From positions 1 to 64,000 of the forward strand of contig NZ_VZPL01000008.1 in NCBI RefSeq assembly GCF_008801575.1: a stretch of 64,000 nt of DNA, written 5' to 3'. The notes under the pieces were generated by a model. That model made no database searches, was not told the DNA's origin, and worked only from the letters and a program-made list of their open reading frames with translations. The DNA comes from Xanthomonas cissicola. Its GTDB lineage: Bacteria; Pseudomonadota; Gammaproteobacteria; Xanthomonadales; Xanthomonadaceae. A program made the position numbers and the translations under genes. This document shows, piece by piece, positions 27,498 to 36,213 of the stretch. Numbering within the stretch: the stretch's first letter is position 1; each line of letters begins with the position of its first letter.

Positions 27498-28814
27498 TCA
27501 GCCGCCTTCGACCCGCTTGCGCGGAAACAGATAAAACACCCAACTGACCAAAAGCGCCACGCCCGCTGCGGCCAGATTCTGCCAGCTGGCGCTGGCCAGC
27601 AGGCCCAGCGACAGCACCAAGGCGGCGATGGGGATGGCCGGTCCGCCGGGCAGGCGCAACGTGTCGGTGCGCTGCCGGTACCTGCGCGCCAGCACGATCA
27701 CTGCCGCGGCGGTGCCGATGTAGGCGAACAGGCGGGTGACCATCGACAGTAACGCCAGCTGCGTAAACGATCCCGACAATGCCAATGCAAGCGACAACGC
27801 GCCCTGCGTGAGCACCGCCGCTGCGGGCGTGTGGAAGCGCGGATGCACGCGTGCCAGAAACGCAGGGCCATAGCCATCGCGCGCAAGCGCAAACAGAAAG
27901 CGGGGGCCGAGCATCACGGTGTTGCTGGTGGTGCCGAGGATGGAAATGGTGGCGCCCACGGTGAGGATCAGTGCCAACGCTTCGCCACCGAATCGGCTTG
28001 CGGCATCTGCCAGCGGCGTCGGCGAGGCCGCAAGGTTGGGCAGGGTGCCCTGCGCCACCACCTGCACCGCGGCGTAGATCAGGGTGACGGTGACGATCAT
28101 GGTGATCAACGCAAATGGCACATCGCGCCGCGGGTTGCGGTATTCGCCAGCGGCTGCGGGAATGTTTTCGAAACCTGCGTAGGCGAACAGCAGCAGCAAG
28201 GCCGCTTCACCGAGATTGCCCAGGTCGCGCAGATCGGGCGCGGTGCCGGCAAACGCCCATGACCAATCGACATAGAACAGGCCGATCGCCACGAACAGCA
28301 ACAACGGCACCAGCTTGCCGATCACCAGCGCGATGCCGGTACGCGCGGCCGATTTCACGCCGATCACGTTGATCGCGGTGAGCAGGCCCAGCGAGCCGAC
28401 GACGACCAGCAAGCGCGCCCAGGTATCGGTGGCGGCGGTGGGCCAGAACCGCGCCACTGCGTCGGCCAGGCCATTGCTCAAGGCAGCCGCCGAACTGATG
28501 CGCGTGAGCCAGATCATCCAGCCAATCTGAAAACCGACGAACGGGCCGAATGCTTCGCGCGTGTAGAGGTAGCTGCCGCCCGGCGTATCGAAGTAGCTGC
28601 CCGCCTGCGCGTAGCACAGCACCAGCAAGGCGACCGCAAGGCCGGCCAGCATCACGGCCCACAGGCTCATCGGCCCGAGCAGCGCGGCGGTTGCGGCAGG
28701 CAGCAGATAGATGCCGCTGCCGATGACATCGTTGATCGACAGGCCGACGATCTGCCATCGGCTGACGACGCGGACCAAGCCTGTCGCGTCCGGCGCGGGC
28801 TGCGGTGTGCTCAT
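27498..28814 (-). CDS. APC-family amino acid permease
   Basis: 438 residues with about twelve helices. The N-terminus RVVSRWQIVGLSINDVIGSGIYLLPA carries the APC first-helix substrate motif (GSGI), and GSYLYTREAFGPFVGFQIGW follows. The ATG at 28814 overlaps the stop of the upstream L,D-transpeptidase gene by 4 bases (ATGA), so the two are translated from one mRNA. In this setting it is a good candidate for importing amino acids or small peptides released from murein, but the substrate cannot be read from sequence. Confidence 0.88.
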   Translation of the reverse strand: MSTPQPAPDATGLVRVVSRWQIVGLSINDVIGSGIYLLPAATAALLGPMSLWAVMLAGLAVALLVLCYAQAGSYFDTPGGSYLYTREAFGPFVGFQIGWMIWLTRISSAAALSNGLADAVARFWPTAATDTWARLLVVVGSLGLLTAINVIGVKSAARTGIALVIGKLVPLLLFVAIGLFYVDWSWAFAGTAPDLRDLGNLGEAALLLLFAYAGFENIPAAAGEYRNPRRDVPFALITMIVTVTLIYAAVQVVAQGTLPNLAASPTPLADAASRFGGEALALILTVGATISILGTTSNTVMLGPRFLFALARDGYGPAFLARVHPRFHTPAAAVLTQGALSLALALSGSFTQLALLSMVTRLFAYIGTAAAVIVLARRYRQRTDTLRLPGGPAIPIAALVLSLGLLASASWQNLAAAGVALLVSWVFYLFPRKRVEGG

Positions 28815-29587
28815 GGCGCGTCCCCGGTCAGTGCGGGCAATTGCCATGCAGTGTGCAGGCGCGCGTATTCGGCGCGTGGCAACAGCACGAAAAGCGGGTG
28901 ATCGTCCGGCTTCAGCCAGGCGAGCAAGCGTTGCATGTCGGCCGCCGCCATCGCGGTGCAGCCGGCGGTGAACTGGCCCGGGGTACGCCACACGTGCGCG
29001 AAGATGCAGCTGCCGCGTCCGGGAACGGCCCTGGGGTTGTGCGCGATGACGAAGCCCTCGCTGTAACGCGCATCGCCTGCGTGGCGCAGATCCAGACGCA
29101 TCGGCTCGGTCGAGCCGGCAACGGCCGCCTCGCCCACTTGCGCGGCATCGACGATGCGGTTGTACAGCGGCGAGCTGGGCACATCCATGCAGTAATGGGT
29201 AGCGCTCATCGCCTGGTACGGCATCGCGCTGTCGATCTTCGACGCATAGCCGAACGCCGGGCCAAGGGCGAAGACGCCGGCAGGGCTGCGGCCATCGCCT
29301 TCGCGCTTTTGCGGGCCTTGCATCTGCGCAGGATGCAGGCCCTCGCCCCAGGCACTGCCATGCCGCCCGAGCGCGACGGCGAAGCTCTGGGCAGCCGGTT
29401 GCCATTTGCCATCCACACGGGTGAAGGTGCGCAGACGCGCCTGGGTGCTGTCCCAGTCCGCGGTGGTCACCACGATCAACGTGCGTGCATGGTTCAACGC
29501 ATCGATCGGGCTGGCCGCGATGGCAAGACTGCTACAGCTTGTCAGCACCAGCAGCACAAAGGATCGAAACACGATGGCAAGGCGCAT
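28811..29587 (-). CDS. L,D-transpeptidase (YkuD-fold) lipoprotein
   Basis: 258 residues. A lipoprotein-like signal ends LLVLTSC (Cys about 17). The catalytic domain includes FALGPAFGY and the active-site region GSCIFAHVWRTPGQF followed by TAGCTAM, in which the His and the SxGC-like Cys occupy YkuD positions (here TAGC). It is of the YafK/ErfK-like branch, which forms or cleaves meso-DAP links in murein or attaches lipoprotein. GGAG precedes the chosen ATG. The permease gene overlaps its end. Confidence 0.85.
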   Translation of the reverse strand: MRLAIVFRSFVLLVLTSCSSLAIAASPIDALNHARTLIVVTTADWDSTQARLRTFTRVDGKWQPAAQSFAVALGRHGSAWGEGLHPAQMQGPQKREGDGRSPAGVFALGPAFGYASKIDSAMPYQAMSATHYCMDVPSSPLYNRIVDAAQVGEAAVAGSTEPMRLDLRHAGDARYSEGFVIAHNPRAVPGRGSCIFAHVWRTPGQFTAGCTAMAAADMQRLLAWLKPDDHPLFVLLPRAEYARLHTAWQLPALTGDAP

Positions 29588-29770
29588 GCAGGCTCCGGGC
29601 AATGGTCGAGCGGGATGAGTCTAAAGGCGAGACACGGTTGTCTGGAAACGGCGCGCTACGGTGGTGCGTGACCGACGCCGCGTTGTCGCTACTGTACTCA
29701 GCAATGCTGTTGCGTGGTGCATGTGCGTGCCGCGCACCAGACAGGCGCGGCCCTTGCTCGGAATCGGCGA

Positions 29771-29795
29771 GTAACGCTGGTCACACCAACGTTAC
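29771..29795. promoter_or_regulatory. Near-perfect dyad upstream of the L,D-transpeptidase gene
   Basis: GTAACGCTGGT (29771-29781) and ACCAACGTTAC (29785-29795) are inverted copies with one mismatch and a CAC centre. The site is 184 bases upstream of the L,D-transpeptidase start and 52 bases past the epimerase stop on the same strand. There is no T-tract, so an operator is more likely than a terminator. Confidence 0.45.
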
Positions 29796-29846
29796 AGCGT
29801 GGTCTGCTTCCACTTGGGGGCTGTTCGCCGCCCGCGTCGGCCGCTC

Positions 29847-30944
29847 TCACGCCGGCAACAGCTCCAGCCCACGAATGCGGCGGATGCCCAGTCCCGGCGA
29901 ATCGTCGATGTGGATCTGTGCCTCGTCGAACCGCACGCCGCCCTCGGTGGGGTCGAACTGCCCAAGCGCGGGCGCATCCAGATCGGCCAGGGTGATGCTG
30001 TCGGCCTTGGCCACCGCCAGATGCACCGCGGCGGCCACGCTGATGCTGGATTCGATCATGCAGCCGATCATGCATGGCAACCCGTACAACCCGGCGATGT
30101 CGGCGATGCGGATGGCATTGGACAGCCCGCCGGTCTTCATCAGTTTGATGTTGATGATGTCGGCGGCGCGACGCTGAATCAGCGCGATCACCTGCATGGG
30201 CGAGAAGACGCTCTCGTCGGCCATCACCGGCGTGTCGATGCATGCGGTAACGAAGGCGAGCCCGTCGAGGTCGGCGGCCTTGACCGGCTGCTCCAGCAGC
30301 TCCAGCGCGATGCCGCCATCTTCCAGCGTACGCATGGTGCGCACCGCTTGTTTGGGCGTCCAGCCTTGATTGGCATCCAGCCGCAGCGATGCGCACCCAG
30401 CGACTGCGGCATGAATTGCCGTGACGCGTTCGACATCCGACTCGATGTCCTTGCCGACCTTGATCTTCAGTGCGCGATAGCCGTGCGCGAGCGCCGCTTG
30501 CGCCTGCGCCACCATGGTGTCGATGGTATCGGCGCTGATGGTGATGTCGGTCGTGACGCGCGGCGTGCCGCCACCGAGCAACTGGTACAGCGGCGCACCA
30601 AAACCCTGCGCCCACAGATCGTACAGTGCGATTTCCACCGCGGCCTTGGCGCTGGTGTTGCGTTCGAGCGCGTGTTGAACGAGCCCGCATAGCCGGTTGA
30701 GATCGGCCACGTCCTGTCCAATCAGCTTGGGGCCGATGCAGTGTTCGATCGCGGCAACGATGCTGCCATGGGTATCGCCGGTGATGGGCGCGGTGGCGGG
30801 CGCGGCGCCGTACCCGATGTGGCCGCTGTCGGTTTGCAACAGCACCACCACGTCCTCGATTGCCTGCACCGTGCGCACGGCCGTCTTGAACGGTGTTTTC
30901 AGGGGCACGCGCACCATGCCAAGCCGGAAGCCGGTGATCTTCAT
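29847..30944 (-). CDS. L-Ala-D/L-Glu (dipeptide) epimerase
   Basis: An enolase-superfamily enzyme that epimerises the L-Ala-D-Glu dipeptide from murein so that ordinary peptidases can use it. 365 residues. The KxK catalytic pair is Lys160/Lys162 (LKIKVGKD). Mg ligands are Asp190 (RLDANQGW), Glu218 (LLEQPV) and Asp243 (MADES), and the opposite-face Lys267 is in NIKLMKTGG. This set matches the AEE group (YcjG/YkfB). The start codon overlaps the stop of the NlpC/P60 gene (ATGA), so cleavage and epimerisation are coupled. Confidence 0.93.
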   Translation of the reverse strand: MKITGFRLGMVRVPLKTPFKTAVRTVQAIEDVVVLLQTDSGHIGYGAAPATAPITGDTHGSIVAAIEHCIGPKLIGQDVADLNRLCGLVQHALERNTSAKAAVEIALYDLWAQGFGAPLYQLLGGGTPRVTTDITISADTIDTMVAQAQAALAHGYRALKIKVGKDIESDVERVTAIHAAVAGCASLRLDANQGWTPKQAVRTMRTLEDGGIALELLEQPVKAADLDGLAFVTACIDTPVMADESVFSPMQVIALIQRRAADIINIKLMKTGGLSNAIRIADIAGLYGLPCMIGCMIESSISVAAAVHLAVAKADSITLADLDAPALGQFDPTEGGVRFDEAQIHIDDSPGLGIRRIRGLELLPA

Positions 30945-32353
30945 AATGTGCCCGTTGGAAAAACCCTTTGAATGCGGGTGATGTGGTCGATGAATGCAGT
31001 GCCATCGCTGGTGAGCAAGGGCAGCAATGGGGTGACCGACACACCATTCAAACGCGCGCGCTGCACGCTGCCATCGGCCGCGCGGTAACTGGCCCCGGCC
31101 ACGTCATGGATCACCCATGGCGCACCGCCTGCATGTCCGATCACCAGCATCACATGGCCTGGAATGTAGACCAGATCGCCAACCTGCAGCTGTGCGAGCT
31201 GTTGCAGGCGTTGCGCCAACGGTGCACCAGCGTCGAACGCGACACTGTGCAGCACCGTGCTGCGCGCCTGGTCGCCGGTATTGCGAGGCAGTGCGAGGCC
31301 GAGGCTGCGATAGACATCCAGCACGAAGCCGCTGCAATCGCGCGCATCGTAATCGTTGCCCCAGCCATAGCGTTCGCCAAGGAATTTGAAGGCCTGCCGG
31401 AGCAGTGCGGCGTCGGTGGCGGGCAAGGCGCCGATGCGCACATCGGCGCCGCGCGGCATCAATGCGGGCACCAGCTGCAGACGCCCATCTGCACTGCGCA
31501 GTGGCAGTTGCACCACGTAGGCCGCTAGCGGCAACTGTCCGTTGACTGGCTGCTGCGGCGACCAGTCGCCGAGCAAGGGCAGGCTGGTGCCCATATCCAG
31601 CGTCAGTGCAGAAATCGCCGGACTTTCGGGCGTGTAGGCGGTCTGCGCGCGGGCTGCGGTAACGATCAGGCGCGGGCCGCGTTGTGCGTAATTTAGCACC
31701 TCGGTGCGGCTGCCTTCGGCAAGCTGCGTGCTTGCGATCCAGGCAGCGTAATTGGCGGCGACCACGAACTTCCACGCCCCATCGGCGCTGCTGTGCAGGA
31801 TCGCCACCGGTGTGCCGGGATACAGCGCCGATTCCTGGAAGCGGTCGATATCGCGGTCGTCGGTACTGGTAAACACACGCTGCGCGGTGGGGAAGGTACG
31901 CAATGCTCCACGTGTGACGACCAGCGCAAAGTGCAGTGGCACCTGTGCGGGTATCGCATCCAATGCCAAGGCCTTGCGCAATGGCGCCAAGCGTGCGGTA
32001 TCCAGAAGCCGCCCATTTGCGTCGTAGAGCGGACGCGTCGGTATTGCCGATAACGCGTCGATGCGCGCTCTCACATCGGTTGCGGGCAGTGTCCGGGGAA
32101 GCTGCGCGATGTCGTGCATCGATGCATCGTCGCGCAGCAGGCGTGCATTGACGTCAGCGATCTGCGCGGGATTGATCCGCGGCAGCTGCGCGTTGCGGCT
32201 GCGCCGGATCCAATACTCCGGGGTGAGCTGCGCATCGCTGACGACGAAGGGCGATGCTTGCGCAACCGGCGTGGCAGCAAGCGCGGGGGCGGCACCGTAG
32301 GGCAAGGCGAGCGCGATCAGCAGCAACATCAGCAGGTGGCGCGACAGTGGCAT
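30941..32353 (-). CDS. NlpC/P60 murein peptidase with SH3 domains
   Basis: 470 residues. A signal peptide (LLMLLLIALALPYGAAPALA) is followed by an N-terminal helical NLPC_N-like part (PEYWIRRSRNAQLPRI), two SH3-like domains, and the papain-like C-terminal domain with Cys340 (DARDCSGFVLDVY) and catalytic His in YIPGHVMLVIG, plus WVIHD. This is the layout of the YkfC/SH3-NlpC enzymes that cut gamma-D-Glu-DAP bonds. It would release L-Ala-D-Glu for the epimerase whose gene it overlaps. Exported, so it acts in the periplasm. Confidence 0.9.
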   Translation of the reverse strand: MPLSRHLLMLLLIALALPYGAAPALAATPVAQASPFVVSDAQLTPEYWIRRSRNAQLPRINPAQIADVNARLLRDDASMHDIAQLPRTLPATDVRARIDALSAIPTRPLYDANGRLLDTARLAPLRKALALDAIPAQVPLHFALVVTRGALRTFPTAQRVFTSTDDRDIDRFQESALYPGTPVAILHSSADGAWKFVVAANYAAWIASTQLAEGSRTEVLNYAQRGPRLIVTAARAQTAYTPESPAISALTLDMGTSLPLLGDWSPQQPVNGQLPLAAYVVQLPLRSADGRLQLVPALMPRGADVRIGALPATDAALLRQAFKFLGERYGWGNDYDARDCSGFVLDVYRSLGLALPRNTGDQARSTVLHSVAFDAGAPLAQRLQQLAQLQVGDLVYIPGHVMLVIGHAGGAPWVIHDVAGASYRAADGSVQRARLNGVSVTPLLPLLTSDGTAFIDHITRIQRVFPTGTL

Positions 32354-32725
32354 GCAGGGCTCAGGAGGAAGGCAGCCGCTGGCGAGCTGCGAGGCAAGGC
32401 CGATAGTGGCATGCGGCGCAGAGCGTATCCATAGGTCCTGGCTGCGTAGCGACCACTGCCGGCAATGGACATTCGGGGGCGCGTTGGTAGCGGAGCGTGC
32501 AGCAAGTGAGTGAGGCTCTTTGCCGCAGCCGTGGACGCGCGAGTGGCCGTTACTGCCGTCACCGCAATGGCGATGCTTGCCAAGATGCGAGACACCGCCT
32601 ACGCCCGACGACGGCAGCGCGCAGGGCACCGCGCTGCCGACGCTCCCACCTGCAGACGGCCGCGCAAGCACAACTCGGCGGATAATGCGACGGCGCAGGT
32701 CGTCCGGCCTTCCCAGGAGCAATCC
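32354..32725. other. Divergent promoter region
   Basis: 372 bases between the NlpC/P60 and amidase genes, which are transcribed away from each other. It must hold both promoters. GATAAT at 32681-32686 is a possible -10 box for the amidase, 40 bases before its start, but no good -35 box is at the right distance. No gene or repeat is seen. Confidence 0.4.
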
Positions 32726-33532
32726 ATGCTGCCCAGCTGTCCTCTCTCGTCACCGGCCTGGCTGCGTACTGCCGTTTGCCTGGTCGCGCTGTCGCTGGGT
32801 GCCTGTGCGCACGCACCGCAGCGCAATCCGCTGGCGCAGTGGGTGCCATCGCCCAATTACGACACGCGGCGACCGATCCTGATCGTGTTGCACTTCACCG
32901 ACCAGCATTCAGTCCGGCAAAGCCTGAGTACCCTGCGCGGCCGCAACAGCGGTGGTCGCGTCAGTGCGCACTACCTGATCGGCGAAGACGGGCAGCGCTA
33001 CCAATTGGTCAGCGATGGGCAGCGCGCCTGGCACGGCGGGGCCGGTCGCTGGGGCACCATCACCGACATCAATTCGGCCTCGATCGGCATCGAACTGGAC
33101 AACGACGGCAGCGAGCCGTTCGCGCCGGCGCAGATCGACAGCCTGCTGGTGTTGCTGGACGATCTGTGTCAACGCCTGCGTATCCCCCGCACGCAGATCG
33201 TTGGCCACGAAGACGTGGCCCCGACGCGCAAGAACGACCCTGGCCCGCTCTTCCCCTGGAAGCGCCTGGCCGACGCCGGTTTCGGCCGCTGGCCCGCTGC
33301 GGACGCGCCCGCAGCCCCGGAAGATTTCGACCCATGGCAGGCGCTTGCCCTGATCGGCTACAGCATCGACGATCCCGCCGCCACCCTGCAGGCGTTTCAC
33401 CACCACTATCGCGGCAACAGCGCCACCACCCTGGATGCCGAAGACCTGCGCATCCTGTCTGCGTTGACCAACCACGCGAGACCTTCCAGCCTGCGGCCGG
33501 CGCTTGAGCCAACTGAAGGCGACAACCGCTAG
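32726..33532 (+). CDS. N-acetylmuramoyl-L-alanine amidase lipoprotein (AmiD-like)
   Basis: Cleaves the amide between MurNAc and L-Ala of the stem peptide. 268 residues. A lipoprotein signal ends at Cys27 (ALSLGAC). The Amidase_2 domain has its zinc ligands in IVLHFTD, GHEDVAPTRKNDPGPLFPW (His and Asp) and the expected SIGIELDNDG segment. A C-terminal region (PEDFDPWQALALIGYSIDD) resembles the putative murein-binding tail of AmiD. The ATG at 32726 is preceded by CAGGAG. It is probably anchored at the outer membrane facing the periplasm. Confidence 0.93.
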   Translation: MLPSCPLSSPAWLRTAVCLVALSLGACAHAPQRNPLAQWVPSPNYDTRRPILIVLHFTDQHSVRQSLSTLRGRNSGGRVSAHYLIGEDGQRYQLVSDGQRAWHGGAGRWGTITDINSASIGIELDNDGSEPFAPAQIDSLLVLLDDLCQRLRIPRTQIVGHEDVAPTRKNDPGPLFPWKRLADAGFGRWPAADAPAAPEDFDPWQALALIGYSIDDPAATLQAFHHHYRGNSATTLDAEDLRILSALTNHARPSSLRPALEPTEGDNR

Positions 33533-33623
33533 GCCCACAGGGATCGCGCCATGCTGTAGGCGGTGGCGAAAGACGCGCGGCTTGATCTGCCGCGCAAACG
33601 CGGCATCTTGCAAGGGAACGGAC

Positions 33624-34370
33624 ATGACGGACAACCTGCTGTTTCGGAATGGGCGCTGCTGGCGGCAATGTGTTGTGCAAGGCGTTTTGCTGATGAGCGC
33701 CGTGGCGCCATTTGCACTGGTCGCCGGCGAGGTGCATGTGTCCTCGGCAAGGACCGCTGCAGAGGCCGGCCTTGTGGACGTGCACGCCCTCGCGCCGGAC
33801 ATCGCCTTGGACATGCGGTATGCAAGCAGCAACAACTTCACCGGACGGGTGGTGCCGGGGTATGACGCGCCGCGGTGTTACCTGTTGCGGCCGGCTGCCG
33901 ACGCATTGGCACGGGTGGCGCAGACGCTCAAGGCCGACGGCTATCGGCTACAGGTGTTCGATTGCTATCGGCCGGTGCGGTCGGTGAACGCGTTCGTCAC
34001 CTGGGCTGCGGATCTGCAGGATCAGGCGACCAAGCCGCAGTACTACCCGCGGGTGGCCAAGCGCGCACTGCTGGGCGATTACATTGCGCCCACCTCCGGG
34101 CACAGCCGTGGCGCGACGCTGGACCTGGGCTTGCTGGAGTGCCGGCCTGCCGGGTGCCGTGCAGTGGACATGGGCACAGGATTCGATTTCTTCGATGCGC
34201 GGGCGCACACCGACGCGCCCGACATCAGCGCAGCGCAACGCGCGCACCGCCAGCGCCTGTTGCGGGCGATGGCGGCCGAAGGATTTGCCAACTATCCGAT
34301 GGAATGGTGGCATTTCACGTTTCGTCCCGAACCCACGCCCGAGACGGCCTACGATGTTCCGGTGGACTAA
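33624..34370 (+). CDS. D-alanyl-D-alanine dipeptidase (VanX/DdpX family)
   Basis: A zinc metallopeptidase hydrolysing D-Ala-D-Ala. 248 residues with an N-terminal hydrophobic export signal (QGVLLMSAVAPFALVAGEV). The catalytic pattern is SGHSRGATLDLGL (His and Asp zinc ligands) and Glu/His in PMEWWHF, with DIALDMRYASSNNFTG and FDCYRPVRS at the N-terminal side. It lies 91 bases after the amidase. DdpX in E. coli scavenges D-Ala from murein turnover, and an export signal here suggests periplasmic work on the same material. No VanA/VanH resistance genes accompany it. Confidence 0.92.
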   Translation: MTDNLLFRNGRCWRQCVVQGVLLMSAVAPFALVAGEVHVSSARTAAEAGLVDVHALAPDIALDMRYASSNNFTGRVVPGYDAPRCYLLRPAADALARVAQTLKADGYRLQVFDCYRPVRSVNAFVTWAADLQDQATKPQYYPRVAKRALLGDYIAPTSGHSRGATLDLGLLECRPAGCRAVDMGTGFDFFDARAHTDAPDISAAQRAHRQRLLRAMAAEGFANYPMEWWHFTFRPEPTPETAYDVPVD

Positions 34371-34636
34371 CAGCGGTCGGGCAACACGCTCTTCGTCGCT
34401 GATCGATCCGGTGCTGCTCGCGATCGGTTGGCCGCTTGCAAGACGCGTGGATGCGACACGCAAGCAGCTAGTGTGGATGCAGTGCATCGTGTCGACGTCA
34501 GGCGCTCGCTCGCCTCACCAGCAACGGCGCAAGCATCAGCGCAGGGCCAGTCGTACACTCCGATGCCCGCCAGCAGCACCGGCCGGCGTCGCCCGCCACG
34601 TCCGGTCACTCGCCTCGACAGATCCAAGGAACCGCC

Positions 34637-34834
34637 ATGTCCGACCCGGAACGCTTTGTCGATATCGCCTGCCCGTACTGCGGGGAGTGGATCACGCTGG
34701 CGCTGGATCTGACGGGCGGCGACCAGCATTACATCGAAGATTGCCAGGTCTGCTGCAAGCCGATTGCGGTGAGCGTGCGCTGGGACGAAGAAGGCGAAGC
34801 GCAGGTGAGTGCGCGCGGTCAGGACGACGCCTGA
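34637..34834 (+). CDS. CPXCG-motif cysteine-rich small protein
   Basis: 65 residues forming a single zinc ribbon: CPYCGEW near residue 12 and CQVCCKP near residue 36 supply four (or five) cysteines. It belongs to the CPXCG family of unknown function. ATG follows AAGGAACCGCC. The 266-base spacer before it shows no other gene. Confidence 0.88.
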   Translation: MSDPERFVDIACPYCGEWITLALDLTGGDQHYIEDCQVCCKPIAVSVRWDEEGEAQVSARGQDDA

Positions 34835-35056
34835 GCCATTGTGCGGGCCGCCGCATCTGGCCCGCTTGGGTTGCGATGCGCGACAGTAGCGCGCCCGACA
34901 GCGTCCGGATGCCGGCAATCGCCTGCCATCTGCAGGTCGCCACGGCTGCCACCGGCCTGGCAGTCTCCAATTCGTTCAGGGCGCCTGCATCGTGAGGCGC
35001 GCGGATCCAGGCGCTGCAGCCGCTAGACTGGTGCGCCTGCTGCCTGGATCGTCACA

Positions 35057-35434
35057 ATGAATTTGCCCCTGCATTTCGGCCTGCTCGGTTCACTGGAGGC
35101 CGGGCTGATTGCGCTCATCCTGGGCGTGGTGGTCTTTGCGGCGGTGGAGCGGGGCGGGCGGCGGTTGCAGTTCAACCATGGGCACACGCTGGGCATTGCG
35201 TGTCTGCTGGCCGTGGCCATCGGTGCCGGATACGACATCTGGCATCTCGTTTACACCAGCATCGTGCGACTGGAATCGCCGCTGTATGCGCGCCTGGCGC
35301 TGGCCAGGATCCACGACCCCAACGAACTGGGCTCGCGCGTGGTGCTGGAAGTGGCCGGCGGGCTCGCGGGCGTGGTGCTGGGTTGGCAACTGTTCAGTTC
35401 CGGGGGTTGGGAGAACGACCCGCCGAGTGCCTGA
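35057..35434 (+). CDS. Small membrane protein, unknown
   Basis: 125 residues with three hydrophobic segments (LEAGLIALILGVVVFAAVE, TLGIACLLAVAIGAGYDIW and VVLEVAGGLAGVVLGWQLF), separated by polar loops. I do not recognise a family. It is flanked by spacers of more than 200 bases and appears to be monocistronic. Confidence 0.7.
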   Translation: MNLPLHFGLLGSLEAGLIALILGVVVFAAVERGGRRLQFNHGHTLGIACLLAVAIGAGYDIWHLVYTSIVRLESPLYARLALARIHDPNELGSRVVLEVAGGLAGVVLGWQLFSSGGWENDPPSA

Positions 35435-35660
35435 GCGTGCGGCATAAAGTGCGGGGCGGGTCGCACATTTTCATGCATTGAATGAGGTGCTTCGGTTTGA
35501 CTCACTCGTGCCTAACAGGCGGTTAGCCGCAAACATTCAGGCTGTGGTTAAAAGACTGTTTTGCGCGAAATTGCGCCGGGTTGGGCGTTCATTTGCGATG
35601 GGTAGGGTGGTGCCATGTGCGGCGACACCGCGCATTCCCAAGCATAAGGAGACCACCCTA

Positions 35661-36014
35661 ATGAAGAATCGCAACCGCACCTCGCTGCTCGCCGCTACCG
35701 CCGCTCTTGCTGCCGCCTTGGCGCTGCCGGCGATGGCGCAAAGCACCTCTCAGGACGCCGCGGCGCAGTCGAGCAGTTCGGCCACCGCGGCACAGTCGAG
35801 CGGTGCAAGCTCCGGTGGCGGCCAGACCTGGGCCAGCGTGGATACCGATAGCGATGGCGCCATCAGCAAGCAGGAAGCGCAGGTCAACGCCGGCCTTGCG
35901 CAGATCTTCGATCAGGCCGACGGCAACACCGATGGCAAGCTGACCCCTGATGAGTACAAGGCGTTCGTCGCCAAGCAGCAGGGTGGCGGTGCCACCGGTT
36001 CGCAGGGCAACTAA
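35661..36014 (+). CDS. Exported EF-hand protein
   Basis: 117 residues. A signal peptide ends ALPAMA (about residue 26), then comes a Ser/Ala/Gln-rich linker and a pair of EF-hand loops: DTDSDGAISKQE (61-72) and DGNTDGKLTPDE (87-98). Both have canonical Ca-ligand spacing, ending in Glu. It has an excellent Shine-Dalgarno (AAGGAGACCACCCTA then ATG). Probably a secreted or periplasmic calcium-binding protein. A second EF-hand gene follows after a terminator. Confidence 0.85.
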   Translation: MKNRNRTSLLAATAALAAALALPAMAQSTSQDAAAQSSSSATAAQSSGASSGGGQTWASVDTDSDGAISKQEAQVNAGLAQIFDQADGNTDGKLTPDEYKAFVAKQQGGGATGSQGN

Positions 36015-36128
36015 GCAAGGGTCAGGCACCTTTGAGGTTTTAAGAGTGACGCATGCAGAGCGCTGGCATACAGCCCCGTCAGCGCTCTGCGACAAGCACT
36101 AACCAGCATTAGCAACAGGATGGACACG

Positions 36129-36160
36129 CGGGAGCGATCTGCCAGGGTCGCTCCCGTTTT
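36129..36160 (+). terminator. Intrinsic terminator of the first EF-hand gene
   Basis: A 9-bp stem CGGGAGCGA / TCGCTCCCG (36129-36137, 36148-36156) with a 10-base loop and TTTT. It lies 115 bases past the stop codon. Confidence 0.75.
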
Positions 36161-36213
36161 GTTGACGTCTGCCGCGTTAGGGTGAGCCGTTCCACGTCGG
36201 GCGCTCATCCATC

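Noticed and set aside
33624-34370. VanX-type gene as a sign of vancomycin resistance
   Set aside because: No vanH, vanA or vanRS nearby, and a Gram-negative host with an amidase neighbour points to murein turnover instead.
34396-34410. AACACGCTCTT resembling the end of the inverted-repeat element
   Set aside because: A short match without the TA boundary or the inner hairpin. Chance.
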